Origin: Fulvimarina manganoxydans
Lineage (GTDB): Bacteria; Pseudomonadota; Alphaproteobacteria; Rhizobiales; Rhizobiaceae
NCBI RefSeq assembly: GCF_900176465.1
Contig: NZ_FWXR01000009.1
Span: 88,023 to 152,022, forward strand
DNA length: 64,000 bases
Direction: 5' to 3'
The position numbers and the translations under genes are program-made. Below are positions 8,886 to 17,260 of this stretch, piece by piece; position 1 is the stretch's first letter, and every line of letters starts with the position of its first letter. The notes under the pieces were generated by a model. It did not search any database and had not been told where the DNA came from. It saw only the letters and a list, made by a program, of their open reading frames with translations.

Positions 8886-10163
8886 TCAGATCTTCGCTAA
8901 GGCCTGATCCAAATCGGCGATGAGATCGGCGACATTCTCGATGCCGATCGACAGGCGCACGACGTCGGGACCAGCGCCGGCGCCGATCTTCTGCTCGTCG
9001 GCGAGCTGCTTGTGGGTGGTCGATGCCGGGTGGATCACCAGCGAGCGCGTGTCGCCGATATTGGCGAGATGGGAGAAGAGTTCGAGCGCTTCGACGAAGG
9101 TGACGCCCGCCTCGTATCCGCCCTTCAGACCGAAGGTGAAGACGGCGCCGGCACCCTTGGGACTGTATTTGAGCATATTGGCATGGGAGGGATCGTCCTC
9201 GAGCCCGGCATAGGAGACCCAGGACACCTTGTCATGGCCTTTCAGATGCTCGGCGACCGCTTTGGCATTGTCCGAATGCCGCTGCATGCGCAAGGAGAGC
9301 GTCTCGATACCGGTCAGGATCATGAAGGCGTTGAAGGGCGAGATCGCCGGTCCGAGATCGCGCAGGCCGAGCACGCGGCAGGCGATGGCGAAGGCGAAAT
9401 TGCCGAAGGTCTCGTGAAGAACGATGCCGTTATATTCCGGCCGCGGCTCCGACAGCATCGGATAGCGGCCCGACTTCGACCAGTCGAACTTGCCACCATC
9501 GACGATCGCCCCGCCCATGGAATTGCCATGGCCGCCCATGAATTTGGTCAGCGAATGAACGACGATATCGGCGCCATGCTCGATCGGCCGGCAGAGATAG
9601 GGCGTCGCCATGGTGTTGTCGACGATGAGCGGCAGGCCGTGCTTGTGGGCGATTTCGGCGATGCCGGCTATATCGACCACGACGCCGCCCGGATTGGCGA
9701 TCGATTCGATGAAGATCGCTTTGGTCTTGTCGGTGATCGCGGCCTCGAAGGTGGAGATATCCGCCGGATCGGCCCATTTCACCCGCCAGTCGAAGCTCTT
9801 GAAGGCATGGCCGAACTGGTTGATCGAGCCGCCATAAAGCCGGCGCGAAGCGATGAATTCCTCGCCGGGGCTCATCAAGGCCTGGAAGATGATCAGCTGG
9901 GCGGCATGGCCCGAGGCGACGGCGAGCGCGGCCGTGCCGCCTTCGAGCGCCGCGACTCGCTCTTCCAGAACCGCCTGGGTCGGGTTCATGATGCGGGTAT
10001 AGATATTGCCGAACTGCTGGAGGCCGAACAGCGACGCGGCGTGATCGACGCTGTCGAAGACGAAGGACGTCGTCTGATAGATCGGCGTCGCCCGCGCCCC
10101 CGTGACCGGATCGGGCTGCGCACCCGCATGGATCGCCAGGGTCTCGAAATTCGGTCCGCTCAT
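8886..10163 (-). CDS. metY: O-acetylhomoserine sulfhydrylase (MetY)
   Basis: PLP enzyme of 425 residues that makes L-homocysteine from O-acetyl-L-homoserine and sulfide in methionine synthesis. The N-terminus FETLAIHAGAQPDPVTGARATPIYQTTSF and the active-site region HSLTKFMGGHGNSMGG with the Schiff-base lysine at 207 are typical of the Cys/Met-metabolism PLP family, MetY branch. The full length matches MetY and is longer than MetB/MetZ. GGAAGGAGA lies just ahead of ATG. It is divergent from the oxidoreductase at 10379. The leader can fold a hairpin (see 10229-10258). Confidence 0.92.
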   Translation of the reverse strand: MSGPNFETLAIHAGAQPDPVTGARATPIYQTTSFVFDSVDHAASLFGLQQFGNIYTRIMNPTQAVLEERVAALEGGTAALAVASGHAAQLIIFQALMSPGEEFIASRRLYGGSINQFGHAFKSFDWRVKWADPADISTFEAAITDKTKAIFIESIANPGGVVVDIAGIAEIAHKHGLPLIVDNTMATPYLCRPIEHGADIVVHSLTKFMGGHGNSMGGAIVDGGKFDWSKSGRYPMLSEPRPEYNGIVLHETFGNFAFAIACRVLGLRDLGPAISPFNAFMILTGIETLSLRMQRHSDNAKAVAEHLKGHDKVSWVSYAGLEDDPSHANMLKYSPKGAGAVFTFGLKGGYEAGVTFVEALELFSHLANIGDTRSLVIHPASTTHKQLADEQKIGAGAGPDVVRLSIGIENVADLIADLDQALAKI

Positions 10164-10228
10164 ATCGTTTGTCTCCTTCCCTTGTCCGGCAAAGAAATTC
10201 GCCTCGCCGGCTTTCTCCTTGGAGCGAC

Positions 10229-10258
10229 CGCCTTACCATGTGTCCCCATGGCACGGCG
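10229..10258 (-). other. Hairpin in the metY leader
   Basis: Read on the minus strand, CGCC (10258-10255) and GGCG (10232-10229) enclose an inner CCATG/CATGG pair with a six-base loop. It sits 66-95 bases upstream of the metY start. I looked for a known SAM riboswitch here and could not match one. It may simply be a local stem. Confidence 0.3.
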
Positions 10259-10378
10259 AGGATGGGTCAACCCGTTTTCTCGCGGTTATCAGCAATCAAT
10301 TTGCTCGCATCGCGCCAAATTCGGCGAAACGACCGGCGCCGGGATCGGCCGTGCGAGATCAAGACAGGAGAGACGACT

Positions 10379-11482
10379 TTGCCAAGCATCGAGGGAAAGA
10401 TCCGCTATGCGGTGGTGGGCGCCGGCTGGATCTCGCAAGGCGCGTTCATGCCGGGCGTCGGCCAGACCAGCAACTCGATCATGACCGCCGTCGTCACCGG
10501 CGACCCGGAAAAGGCCAAGGGCCTCGGCAACGCTTACGGCCTCGACGCCTATGGCTATGACGAATACGATAAGATGCTGAAGAGCGGCACGGTGGACGCG
10601 GTCTATGTGGCGACGCCGAATTTCCGCCACCGCGAATTCGCCGAGCCGGCGCTGAAGGCCGGCATTCACGTCCTCCTCGAAAAGCCCATGGAGGTCTCGA
10701 TGGAGGATGCCGAGGCGATCGAGGCGGCGGCCAAAGCCTCCGGCGCCAAGCTGATGGTCGCCTATCGCCTCCATTGCGAGCCGGGCACGGTCGCCATGGT
10801 CGAGGCCGTGCGCAAGGGCGTCATCGGCAAGCCGCGCTTCTTCACATCGACCTTCTCCCAGACCGTCAAACCCTCCAATCACCGGGCCCAGCACGGCTAT
10901 TGGGCCGGCCCTGTGCCGGATATGGGCGCTTATCCGATCAATGCCGTGCGCAATCTTTTCGAGGCCGAGCCGATCGAAGTCATGGCGATCGGCACGCGCA
11001 CCGAGCGAGGCCTCGACTGCGACGACACTGTGAGCGTCATCCTGCGCTTCACCGAGGGACGGACGGCGAGCTTCACCCTGTCTTACTCGGCCGAGAGCAT
11101 CGACCGGTTTCATCTGGTCGGCTCGGACGGCATCATCGAGGCGATGCCCGCCTTCGGCTTCGGCGAGGGAACGGCGATCTCCTATCGCCTCACCAAGGAC
11201 GGCGAGACCAGCGAGCACAAGGCGCCCGTCGTCGACCAGTTCGGCGGCGAGACCGAGTATTTCTCCGATTGTATCCTCAACGATCGCGATCCCGAGCCGA
11301 ATGGCGAAGAGGGCTTGTGCGATATGATCGTCCTCGCCGCCATCGAGCGAGCGCTTCAAACCGGCGAGCCGCAGAAGCTGGAGCCGCGCTCGCGACAGCG
11401 CCGGATTTCGAAGGACGAGAAACGCGAGCTTCCCCTCGCCAAGGTGCCGGACTTCGTCAATACGGACGTGCCGATGGAGTAA
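10379..11482 (+). CDS. Gfo/Idh/MocA-family NAD(P)-dependent oxidoreductase
   Basis: A sugar- or polyol-type dehydrogenase of 367 residues. The N-terminal Rossmann fold begins IRYAVVGAGWISQGAFMPG (GxGxxG variant). The conserved motif HVLLEKPMEVS carries the catalytic-region EKP, and GYWAGPVPDMGAYPINAVRNLFEAEPIEV is the typical C-terminal domain signature. The start is taken as TTG 10379 because AGGAGA sits at 10366-10371 and the product then begins MPSIEGKIRYAV; the frame is open further upstream, but across the metY promoter. Substrate cannot be told from sequence. Confidence 0.85.
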   Translation: MPSIEGKIRYAVVGAGWISQGAFMPGVGQTSNSIMTAVVTGDPEKAKGLGNAYGLDAYGYDEYDKMLKSGTVDAVYVATPNFRHREFAEPALKAGIHVLLEKPMEVSMEDAEAIEAAAKASGAKLMVAYRLHCEPGTVAMVEAVRKGVIGKPRFFTSTFSQTVKPSNHRAQHGYWAGPVPDMGAYPINAVRNLFEAEPIEVMAIGTRTERGLDCDDTVSVILRFTEGRTASFTLSYSAESIDRFHLVGSDGIIEAMPAFGFGEGTAISYRLTKDGETSEHKAPVVDQFGGETEYFSDCILNDRDPEPNGEEGLCDMIVLAAIERALQTGEPQKLEPRSRQRRISKDEKRELPLAKVPDFVNTDVPME

Positions 11483-11503
11483 TGAGCGGGACGTCCTCGC
11501 TCA

Positions 11504-11530
11504 TCATCCTCGGCCCGTCCGGGCCGGGGA
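11504..11530. repeat. Dispersed palindromic repeat, copy 1
   Basis: A 27-base unit containing CGGCCCG-TC-CGGGCCG (11511-11526) in the gap after the oxidoreductase. A second copy at 63878-63904 matches at 26 of 27 positions. It is probably a REP-like element of this genome; it can form a GC-rich hairpin, but no T-run follows. Confidence 0.6.
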
Positions 11531-11606
11531 TTCATCACACGAAAGCCTCTCGGTCGGACCGTATTCCTCGAAACGTCATCGTGACCCACGCATCAGGACC
11601 TCCCGC

Positions 11607-12182
11607 ATGACCGAGCCTGAGATCATCGCGACGCTCGATTTCCTGCGCCGGGCCGAGGCGTTGAAGGACACGCTACGCAGCGGCCATACCTCGACAGGCC
11701 GGCCGGAGAGCACGGCCGAACACAGTTGGCGGCTCATGCTGATGGCGCTGGTCTTCTCCAGATCCTTCGGCGAGATCGACATGCTGAAGCTTTTGAAGAT
11801 CCTCGTCGTCCACGATCTCGGCGAAGCGATCTCCGGCGACGTACCGGCGACCGATCAGAGCCCGGACGACGGACGGTCCGCGCGCGAGCGGGCCGATCTT
11901 CAGAGCCTGACGGCGCCCCTCCCGGCTCCGATGCGCGACGAGATTCTGGATCTCTGGGACGACTATGACAGCGCCGGCTCGCGCGAGGCGGTGATTGCGA
12001 AAGGCCTCGACAAGCTGGAGACGATCCTCCAGCACAATCAGGGCGCCAATCCCCCCGATTTCGACTACGGCTTCAATCTTTCCTATGGACGATCGCGCAC
12101 CGACGCCGATCCCCTGCTCGCCCGTATCCGGGCGATTCTCGACGCCGAGACCCGCAAGCGCGAGGCTACCTCGAAGGCATGA
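11607..12182 (+). CDS. HD-domain phosphohydrolase (YfbR/HDDC2-like)
   Basis: Small cytoplasmic metal-dependent phosphohydrolase of 191 residues. Ligands are visible as His39 (STAEHSWRL), the His69-Asp70 pair (VVHDLGEA) and a later aspartate in KGLDKLETILQHNQG. This arrangement and size match the HDDC2/YfbR group, some of which are 5'-deoxynucleotidases; the exact substrate here is inferred. The gene converges on cobI, with stop codons four bases apart. Confidence 0.8.
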   Translation: MTEPEIIATLDFLRRAEALKDTLRSGHTSTGRPESTAEHSWRLMLMALVFSRSFGEIDMLKLLKILVVHDLGEAISGDVPATDQSPDDGRSARERADLQSLTAPLPAPMRDEILDLWDDYDSAGSREAVIAKGLDKLETILQHNQGANPPDFDYGFNLSYGRSRTDADPLLARIRAILDAETRKREATSKA

Positions 12183-12186
12183 GCAC

Positions 12187-12906
12187 TTAGCGGCCTCTGA
12201 TCGCCTTTTCCGCTCCCCGATAGCCGAGGATCATCGAGAAATAGGGCGCCGTGTCGCTGGCCTCAGCCAGCGGCATGACGCGCTCCTCGGCAAGGCTCAC
12301 GCGCTCGCAATAGCGGCAGGAACCGGTCAGCCGCAGAGTTTCGATGAGGGTCTTCACGCGCATAAAATGTCGGCCGAGCTTGATGATGGCGAAGGCTTCC
12401 GACAACGCGATCCGTGTGGCGATCTCGCGATCTTCGAGCGGGGCCGGAATGACGGTGAAGACGTCGTTGCGGGCCGCGATCGGCCTCGCGCTCGCCGCGC
12501 CCGCCGCCATGACCGAGGAGACGCCCGGCACGATCTCAGTCGGGAATTTCGAGGCCAGACGCTCGAAGAGATACATGAAGGAGCCGTAGAAGAACGGATC
12601 GCCCTCGCACAGGACGGCGACGTCGCGCCCCGCCTTCAGATCCGCCGCGATGCGCTTGGCCGCGGCCTCATAGACCTCGGCCGCCGGAAAGCGCTCGACG
12701 CGCATCGGCACCTCGATCGCGATCTCCTCCTGCTCTTTGCGCAAGTAACCGGCGACGATCGAGCGGGCGAAGCTCTCGCCCGTGTCAGGCTTTGGATAAG
12801 CAACGACGGGCGCGCTGGTGAGGATACGATGGGCCTTGAGCGTCAGAAGCTCTGGATCGCCCGGCCCGACGCCGAGACCATAGAGCGTGGCGGGAGGAAC
12901 GCTCAT
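12187..12906 (-). CDS. cobI: Precorrin-2 C20-methyltransferase CobI
   Basis: SAM-dependent methyltransferase that methylates precorrin-2 at C20 to give precorrin-3A. It has 239 residues, the normal size. The tetrapyrrole methylase signature appears as TLYGLGVGPGDPELLTLKA at the N-terminus, CEGDPFFYGSFMYLFERL in the middle and EIVPGVSSVMAAGAASARPIA after it. Its ATG (12906) overlaps the cobL stop by four bases (ATGA), so it is translationally coupled. Last gene of the riboswitch-controlled cbiX-cobH-cobL-cobI operon. Confidence 0.95.
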   Translation of the reverse strand: MSVPPATLYGLGVGPGDPELLTLKAHRILTSAPVVAYPKPDTGESFARSIVAGYLRKEQEEIAIEVPMRVERFPAAEVYEAAAKRIAADLKAGRDVAVLCEGDPFFYGSFMYLFERLASKFPTEIVPGVSSVMAAGAASARPIAARNDVFTVIPAPLEDREIATRIALSEAFAIIKLGRHFMRVKTLIETLRLTGSCRYCERVSLAEERVMPLAEASDTAPYFSMILGYRGAEKAIRGR

Positions 12907-14153
12907 GCCGGGCCTTCGCCCCGGCGCAAGCTCGCGCCAAGCGGCCTTTCCACATGCCAATGAACGACCGTCATCGACGGCTTGAAGGCGTGATAGGGCC
13001 CGACCGGCGCGGCGGTCTCGACAGCGATGCGCATCAACTCGCCGCCGAAGCGGGCATGAAGCTCGATGAGGATCGCTTCCGATTCCAGCGTCACCGCATG
13101 GGCCGCGAGCCGCCCGCCGGGCCTCAAGGCCGCCCAGCAGGCCTGAAACACGCCGTCCGTCAGTCCCCCGCCGATGAAGATCGCGTCGGGGCTCGGCAGA
13201 TCGGCGAGCGCTTCCGGCGCCTCGCCTTCGAGGATCAGGAGTTCGGGCGTGCCGAGGGTGAGCGCGTTCTCGGCGATCATGGCACAGCGTTCCGGGCGTG
13301 GCTCGATGGCGATGGCCGACAGACGCGTTCCGGCCCGCAGCCATTCGATGGCGATCGAGCCCGAACCCGCGCCCACATCCCACAGGCGCTGGCCCGGCAA
13401 AGGCGCCAGAGCGGAGATGGCAAGCGCGCGCAGGACCCGTTTGGTCATCTTGCCGTCATGGACGAAGGCATCGTCCGGCAGACCGGCAACGCAGGGGCGA
13501 GGCTCGGCGGCAAGTCCCGCCTTGCATTCGACGGCGACCACGTTCAGCGGATCGACATCGTCGAAATCATAGGCACCGGCGCTGGTCGTCCTCAGACGCT
13601 CGCGATAGCCGCCCATCGCCTCGCAGATGACGAGCCGGCTCTGGCCGTAGCCTCTGGACGTAAGCAGCCTGGCGATGTCGCGCGGGCCCTCCTCGCCGCC
13701 GGTCAGCACCAGAAGCCGGGCGCCCGGCAGGACACTCCGCATCAAGGCCTCGACCGGCCGGCCATGGGCGGTGAGACAGGCGACATCGGCCAGCGCCCAG
13801 CCGAGCCGCGCGGCCGCGAGTTGAAAGGCCGAGAGCCCTGGCAGGATGGTGACGGCCTCAGTGCCGAAGCGCTTGACGAGGATCGCGCCAACGCCGAACC
13901 ACATGGGATCGCCCGAGGCGAGCACCACGACGCGCCGGTCTTCCCAATCCTCGATCGCGTCGAGATTGTCGGAAAAGGGCGTCGTCCAGACGAATTGCTC
14001 GGCATGGCTGCTGCCGAGCATGGACAGATGGCGCTCCCCGCCGAAGATCGCTTCGGCGCCGGCCAGCGCCATATGCGCCTCGTCGGACAAGGCCGAGAGC
14101 CCGTCCTCGCCGATGCCGACGATGGTCAGCCAGGGCTCGCCGTCCCGTGTCAT
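12903..14153 (-). CDS. cobL: Precorrin-6Y C5,15-methyltransferase (decarboxylating) CobL
   Basis: A two-domain enzyme of 416 residues that methylates C5 and C15 and removes the acetate carboxyl at C12, equal to CbiE fused to CbiT. The N-terminal methylase half shows WLTIVGIGEDG and ASGDPMWFGVGAILVKRFG; the C-terminal half has the class-I SAM site WDVGAGSGSIAIEWLRAG followed by IAIEPRPERCAMI. Start ATG 14153 overlaps the cobH stop by four bases. The frame extends further upstream but only across the cobH coding sequence. Confidence 0.95.
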   Translation of the reverse strand: MTRDGEPWLTIVGIGEDGLSALSDEAHMALAGAEAIFGGERHLSMLGSSHAEQFVWTTPFSDNLDAIEDWEDRRVVVLASGDPMWFGVGAILVKRFGTEAVTILPGLSAFQLAAARLGWALADVACLTAHGRPVEALMRSVLPGARLLVLTGGEEGPRDIARLLTSRGYGQSRLVICEAMGGYRERLRTTSAGAYDFDDVDPLNVVAVECKAGLAAEPRPCVAGLPDDAFVHDGKMTKRVLRALAISALAPLPGQRLWDVGAGSGSIAIEWLRAGTRLSAIAIEPRPERCAMIAENALTLGTPELLILEGEAPEALADLPSPDAIFIGGGLTDGVFQACWAALRPGGRLAAHAVTLESEAILIELHARFGGELMRIAVETAAPVGPYHAFKPSMTVVHWHVERPLGASLRRGEGPA

Positions 14154-15718
14154 TCGCCAAGCCCCGAGGCGAGCGCATTGACCGCAGCCGCCGCCAGCGC
14201 GCTGCCGCCGAGACGCCCGGGAAGGGTGACGAAGGGAACGCCGCGATCGTCGCGCAGAAGTTCGGCCTTGGATTCGGCCGCCCCCACGAAACCGACGGGC
14301 AAGGCCAGGATGAGGGCCGGCCTCGGCGCGCCTTCCTCGATCCGCTCGATCAGGCGGAAGAGCGCCGTCGGCGCATTGCCGATGGCGACGATCGCGCCCT
14401 CCATGACGTCGGTCCACAGATCGACCTGGGCGGCGGAGCGCGTCGTCGCCTCCCGCTCGGCGATGCGCCGGGTGCGCGGATCGTTGAGACGGCAGACGAT
14501 CTTGTTCTGCTGCTTGAGGCCGGAAACGATGATGCCGTGGGAGACCATCTCTGCATCGGTGATGATCGGCGCGCCGGCTTCCAGCGCCGCCCGCCCGGCC
14601 GCGATCGCGCCCTCCGAGACGACGAGACTCTCGGCGATTTCCGGCATGCCGCAGGCATGGACCATGCGGATGACGAGGTCATGGGCCTCTTCGGGAAAGC
14701 GTGAGAGATCCGTCGCCTCGCGCACGAGGCGGAAACTCTCCTCATAGATGCGCGACGGCTCGCGGATATAATGAAGGCGGCGATTGGGAACGGCGATGCC
14801 GGAATTGTCGTGCTCGCTCGGCACCTCGTCCGACAGGCGATAGCCGAGGCCGACGATCCAGCCCTCTTCCATCAGGGCGGCGCGCTTGTCCTCGCCCTGG
14901 AGGTCGGCGGGAGCAGCGAGCAACGCCTCGAAGCGGCCCTCTGCGTCGAAGCGGCCAAAGGCTTCGCAGAGCGTTTCGACCTGGGCCTCGTCGAGGCAGG
15001 ACTTGTCGCCCTTCTCGATCTGCGACAGGCCCGGATAGATCTCGGCAAAGGTGATCGGCGCGTCCAGCTTGTCGGCAAAGCCGGTCTCGAAGGGCCAGAC
15101 GGCGATCTTGCCGGCAAACTCCTCGTCGCGGCGCAGCTGCTCCAGCCGCGCCATGCCAGTCACGGCCTGGCTGCCGACGCTGCCGACATAATGCATCTTC
15201 CAGACCGGCTGGGCTTTTCGCGCACGGTCCTCCGACAAGCGCCGCTCCGGCAGCGCGTCGGGATAGGGCTCGGGCCGGCGCGGCGGCAGGCCGGGAATGT
15301 CCTGAAATTCCGGGCGGCCCCAGAACATCGGCGCAAAAGCGAGCCGGTCGCGATTGAGCCGACCGGCGATCTCGAAGCGGTTGTTGGTGTTGGAATCGGT
15401 GTCCTGGACGCTGTCGGCGAAGAAGGACCAAAGCGCCGACCAGTCGTCGGTGCCGGCGATCGCCCCGGCCGCCCCGCGCGGATAGCCGAATGGGAAATCG
15501 AAGCCGGCAAAGACCCGCTTGTCAGCCGCCAAAGCGTCGCGGAAGAACTGGCGCAGACGCGCCATCGCCGCCGAGCGGGTCGGCGGATTGACCGTCTCGA
15601 TCAGCCGGAACGTGCCCTCCTCCCGCTCGCCGAGAGCGATCCAGATCGAATCCTTGCCGGTGGTCGGCGTGTTGGCCGCCGACCAATCGACGATGGCGAA
15701 GGCATCGAAGAGAGCCAT
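14150..15718 (-). CDS. cobH: Fusion of an uncharacterised N-terminal domain to precorrin-8X methylmutase CobH
   Basis: 522 residues. From about residue 312 on it is CobH, which moves the C11 methyl to C12 to make hydrogenobyrinate. The catalytic histidine is His354 in RMVHACGMPE, and TDAEMVSHGI, NAPTALFRL and LALPVGFVGAAESKAEL follow in family order over 211 residues, the normal full CobH length. Residues 1-310 are a separate domain I cannot assign (starts FDAFAIVDWSAANTP; contains FAGFDFPFGYPRG and TFAEIYPGL). DWSAA and FDFPFG suggest an RNase-H/actin-like fold, which is a guess. No stop or start separates the halves. It follows cbiX by nine bases and is coupled to cobL. Confidence 0.9.
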   Translation of the reverse strand: MALFDAFAIVDWSAANTPTTGKDSIWIALGEREEGTFRLIETVNPPTRSAAMARLRQFFRDALAADKRVFAGFDFPFGYPRGAAGAIAGTDDWSALWSFFADSVQDTDSNTNNRFEIAGRLNRDRLAFAPMFWGRPEFQDIPGLPPRRPEPYPDALPERRLSEDRARKAQPVWKMHYVGSVGSQAVTGMARLEQLRRDEEFAGKIAVWPFETGFADKLDAPITFAEIYPGLSQIEKGDKSCLDEAQVETLCEAFGRFDAEGRFEALLAAPADLQGEDKRAALMEEGWIVGLGYRLSDEVPSEHDNSGIAVPNRRLHYIREPSRIYEESFRLVREATDLSRFPEEAHDLVIRMVHACGMPEIAESLVVSEGAIAAGRAALEAGAPIITDAEMVSHGIIVSGLKQQNKIVCRLNDPRTRRIAEREATTRSAAQVDLWTDVMEGAIVAIGNAPTALFRLIERIEEGAPRPALILALPVGFVGAAESKAELLRDDRGVPFVTLPGRLGGSALAAAAVNALASGLGE

Positions 15719-15727
15719 GCCCGTCCT

Positions 15728-16939
15728 TTAACGCATCGAACGCGGGCCCAAGGGATGGTCCGCGTGGGGATAGGGGTGGTGGTGATGCCCATGATGATGA
15801 TGGGCATCATGATGACCATTGCCATGTGCGGGACTGGAATCGCCACCATGGTGGTGATGGGTATGGCCATGATCGTGGTCATGTCCATGGCCGTGTTGGT
15901 GATCATGGGCATGGCTGTCGCCATGGCCGGGATGATGATCGTGGGCGTGACTGTGTCCGTGCCCATGATGGTGATGACCGGCCGCGCTGCGGCAGGCGCC
16001 GGTACACACGTCCTGGCAAAGCGTGCAGTCGGCCGAGGAGCCGATGCCTTCCACGTGGTGATGGTGGCTTTCCTGGGCGAGCCCGACCTCGGTCTCGAAG
16101 CCCAGCACCTGCTCGCGATATTTGCACATCTGGCAATTCATCACATTGGTGCCTTCGATGATCTCGAAGAGCCGCTCGACGAAGGTTTCGACCACGAGGT
16201 CATGGGCGCCGAGATAGGGCGCCTTCAGGAAACGGATATCGGGATGGCCAGCCGCGACCACATCCGTCTGGTCGTAGATGCGGCGCACGAGAACGCCGGT
16301 GAAGAGGAAATAGGGAAAGACAACGATGCGCTTATAACCAAGGCGCGCGGCATGGCTCAGCCCCGGCTCGACCAGCGGGAAGGTGACGCCCGAATAGACC
16401 GTCTCGCCCCAGCCGAAGCCGAGCCCCTCCCAGAGCATGCGCATGACCTTGGAGACGTTGGAATTGGCGTCGGGGTCGGAGGAGCCGCGCCCGACGACGA
16501 CGAGCATCGTGTCGTGGAGCGCCTCGCCTTCGCGCCAGCCATCGGCCTTCAAACATTCGCGAATGCGCTCGCCGGCCGCCCGGATCATCTTCGGATCGAT
16601 GCCGAGCTCGCGGCCATAGCGGATGGTGAGATCGTGCTCGGCCGCATAGGTGTTGAGAACGGAAGGAATGTCGTTCTTGGCATGGCCGGCGGCAAACAAC
16701 ATGCCCGGCAGCGCCATGATGTCCCGCGCGCCCTCGCCGAGAAGCTTGTCGAGGCCTTCGCGGATGACCGGCTTGGCAAATTCCAGATAGCCATGCTCGG
16801 TACGCCAATCGGGCAGGCGCGCCTTCAGCTTTTCCGCGAGGCCGCCAAATTCCTCCATCGCGGCCTTGTCGCGGCTGCCATGGCCGCAGAGCATCAAGGC
16901 TTTGAGAGGTTGGGCATGTCCGTTCGGGGCCTGATCCAT
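15728..16939 (-). CDS. cbiX: Sirohydrochlorin cobaltochelatase CbiX, long form with histidine-rich tail
   Basis: Inserts Co2+ (in some relatives Ni2+ or Fe2+) into sirohydrochlorin-type rings. It has 403 residues. The chelatase core holds His20 in MLCGHGSRDK and a second site in LPGMLFAAGHAKNDIP, duplicated in the long-form pattern. Residues about 265-275 hold NCQMCKYREQ and later CTLCQDVCTGAC, cysteine motifs suited to an Fe-S cluster. From about residue 315 the tail is extremely histidine-rich with Gly, Asp and Ser, suited to storing metal. First gene of the riboswitch-controlled operon; AAGGAGGAG precedes ATG. Confidence 0.93.
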   Translation of the reverse strand: MDQAPNGHAQPLKALMLCGHGSRDKAAMEEFGGLAEKLKARLPDWRTEHGYLEFAKPVIREGLDKLLGEGARDIMALPGMLFAAGHAKNDIPSVLNTYAAEHDLTIRYGRELGIDPKMIRAAGERIRECLKADGWREGEALHDTMLVVVGRGSSDPDANSNVSKVMRMLWEGLGFGWGETVYSGVTFPLVEPGLSHAARLGYKRIVVFPYFLFTGVLVRRIYDQTDVVAAGHPDIRFLKAPYLGAHDLVVETFVERLFEIIEGTNVMNCQMCKYREQVLGFETEVGLAQESHHHHVEGIGSSADCTLCQDVCTGACRSAAGHHHHGHGHSHAHDHHPGHGDSHAHDHQHGHGHDHDHGHTHHHHGGDSSPAHGNGHHDAHHHHGHHHHPYPHADHPLGPRSMR

Positions 16940-17000
16940 CGGGCTCCTCCTTCTCGCCGTCAGCCGGCGTCTCGAGAAATCCAGCCGGAGGAGCCGGCGC

Positions 17001-17112
17001 GCGACTGGAGTGTTCCCCCAAGCGGCCGGGCAGTCCGACAGTTCCGTCTTGGCCCCCGATTTGGGTCGGCCGCACCGGAATTCCTTTCAGCCCGGTCCGG
17101 CCGGGCACCGTC
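17001..17112 (-). promoter_or_regulatory. Cobalamin riboswitch upstream of cbiX
   Basis: On the minus strand the segment reads, in order, GGTGCCCGG, CTGAAAGGAATTCCGGTGCG, CCCAAATCGGGGGCC, GACGGAACTGT and CACTCCAGTCGC. These correspond to the GGTGCC element, the AGGGAA..CGGTG block, the AATC segment and the B12 box ending in ACTGT of cobalamin aptamers. It sits about 60 bases upstream of cbiX, so it should lower expression of the cob operon when adenosylcobalamin is plentiful. The B12 box has GACGGAACTGT where CCCGCAACTGT is more common. Confidence 0.8.
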
Positions 17113-17260
17113 GTTCGAAGGGCGGGGAATAGACGCGCTGCGGGAACGGGTCAAATCCCGAAGCGGCCCGATCGGTTTTCTCTTCCCTCCGCCCACCAAT
17201 TGGCCTAACCCACGGTTCTCCCTCCTGCCGCATCGGCGGCGCTTCTCCCCCGGCTCGGCC

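Noticed and set aside
10164..10378. SAM-II type riboswitch before metY
   Set aside because: The conserved pseudoknot sequence blocks are absent.
15745..15990. Repetitive CAT/GTG-rich tract as a possible tandem repeat or CRISPR
   Set aside because: It is the histidine-rich coding tail of cbiX; units are irregular and have no spacers.
14771..17260. Very long plus-strand open frame antisense to cobH and cbiX, in frame with the TSUP gene
   Set aside because: It mirrors codon bias of high-GC genes on the other strand and crosses the riboswitch; the TSUP family homology begins only at 17261.
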